From Burkholderiaceae bacterium (GTDB lineage Bacteria > Pseudomonadota > Gammaproteobacteria > Burkholderiales > Burkholderiaceae): a stretch of DNA of 5,999 bases. The position numbers and the translations under genes are program-made. Location of the stretch: assembly GCA_022701845.1 (NCBI GenBank), contig JAKONS010000502.1, positions 1-5,999 on the forward strand. The letters are read 5' to 3'. Each line of letters starts with the position of its first letter. The first letter of the stretch is position 1. Shown here one piece after another: positions 5,746 to 5,999 of this stretch. The notes beneath the pieces were generated by a model. That model saw only the letters and a program-made list of their open reading frames with translations, did no database searches and was not told the origin of the DNA.

Positions 5746-5999
5746 TCAGCCTCCTGCGGCCGCGGCCGCCAGGGCCTGGGTAAGTGCCTCGCTGGCGCGT
5801 TTGCCCGCCTGCGCATCGCCATGCTCGGCCAGCACCTGCGTCAGCTGCCGCAACTGCCCGGCACTCAAGCCCACCCGCATGCTGGCCCGCATGTGCGAGC
5901 GCAACTGGGCTTCGACACCCGGCGTGGCGGCCAGTGCGCCAACCGTGGCCAGTTCGCGGCTTTGCCAGTCGAGGTTGTCGCGCTCGAAGATGTCGCCGA
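5746..5999 (-). CDS. Carboxymuconolactone decarboxylase-family protein, C-terminal part
   Basis: The frame enters from the right edge of the window and ends at a TGA (5748-5746); 84 residues are visible and the start is outside. 'GDIFERDNLDWQSRELATVG' and 'ALAATPGVEAQLRSHMRASM' followed by 'RVGLSAGQLRQL' match the C-terminal half of carboxymuconolactone decarboxylase/AhpD-like domain proteins, a small helical family that includes the beta-ketoadipate pathway enzyme and many uncharacterised relatives. The tail is Ala/Gly-rich. No CxxC redox pair is seen in the visible part, so an AhpD-like peroxidase role is not supported here. The 2-nt gap to the hydrolase, whose ribosome-binding site lies inside this gene, shows a tight operon. 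Exact activity cannot be given. Confidence 0.82.
   Translation of the reverse strand, partial: GDIFERDNLDWQSRELATVGALAATPGVEAQLRSHMRASMRVGLSAGQLRQLTQVLAEHGDAQAGKRASEALTQALAAAAAGG
5750..5755 (-). promoter_or_regulatory. Ribosome-binding site that fixes a TTG start
   Basis: On the minus strand AGGAGG is followed by the 6-nt spacer CTGAAC and then TTG (5743-5741). This is a full Shine-Dalgarno match at near-ideal spacing. It lies inside the last codons of the upstream gene, and it decides the start of the hydrolase against the later ATG (codon 10), which would cut off the basic part of the signal peptide. Confidence 0.8.

Noticed and set aside
1..5999. CRISPR arrays, tRNA or rRNA genes, insertion sequences, attachment sites
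   Set aside because: I looked for regularly spaced repeats, cloverleaf or rRNA-like stretches, transposase motifs and flanking duplications and found none.

Overview
The window reads as chromosomal DNA of a GC-rich proteobacterium. A beta-proteobacterium of the Burkholderiales (Comamonadaceae or Alcaligenaceae type) is most likely: there is a remnant of a Bug-family tripartite tricarboxylate transporter binding protein, a family greatly expanded there, beside xanthine-dehydrogenase-type and IclR genes, and coding frames are strongly G/C-ended. The taxonomic call is inference from gene content and composition, not from a marker gene.

Positions 1-919 hold the edge of what looks like a decayed catabolic locus. 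It starts with the last 125 codons of a molybdopterin-binding xanthine dehydrogenase/aldehyde oxidase large subunit (+). Next come two gene stumps placed head to head: the C-terminal ~90 residues of a Bug solute-binding protein (-) and the C-terminal ~65 residues of an IclR-type regulator (+). Both lack their 5' parts and meet within about 20 bp, which fits one deletion that removed the promoter-proximal halves of two divergent genes.

Positions 920-2715 are an intact two-gene unit (+): a MarR-family regulator and, 2 nt downstream, an MFS exporter of the MFS_3/EntS type. A perfect 10-bp inverted repeat with a 10-nt spacer lies just upstream of the regulator and is the likely autoregulatory operator.

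Positions 2716-3062 contain no convincing gene. Their right end carries a good sigma70-like promoter with a direct repeat and a palindrome. This drives a type II toxin-antitoxin pair (3063-4455): an Xre/MbcA/ParS-type (DUF2384) antitoxin followed by a RES-domain toxin, a family that consumes NAD+. The toxin is a long variant (320 aa from its probable GTG start). An RNA hairpin spans the antitoxin stop codon and the toxin start codon, suggesting that toxin translation is coupled to antitoxin translation. This pair and its control signals are the most interesting part of the window.

Positions 4456-4663 are a convergent intergenic region with only weak hairpins. From 4664 to the end, two genes on the minus strand form an operon with a 2-nt gap: a carboxymuconolactone decarboxylase-family protein (C-terminal 84 residues only) and a lipoprotein alpha/beta hydrolase resembling Alcaligenes esterase 713. 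The hydrolase starts at TTG behind a perfect AGGAGG ribosome-binding site.

All family assignments come from reading the translated sequence; no database search was run.
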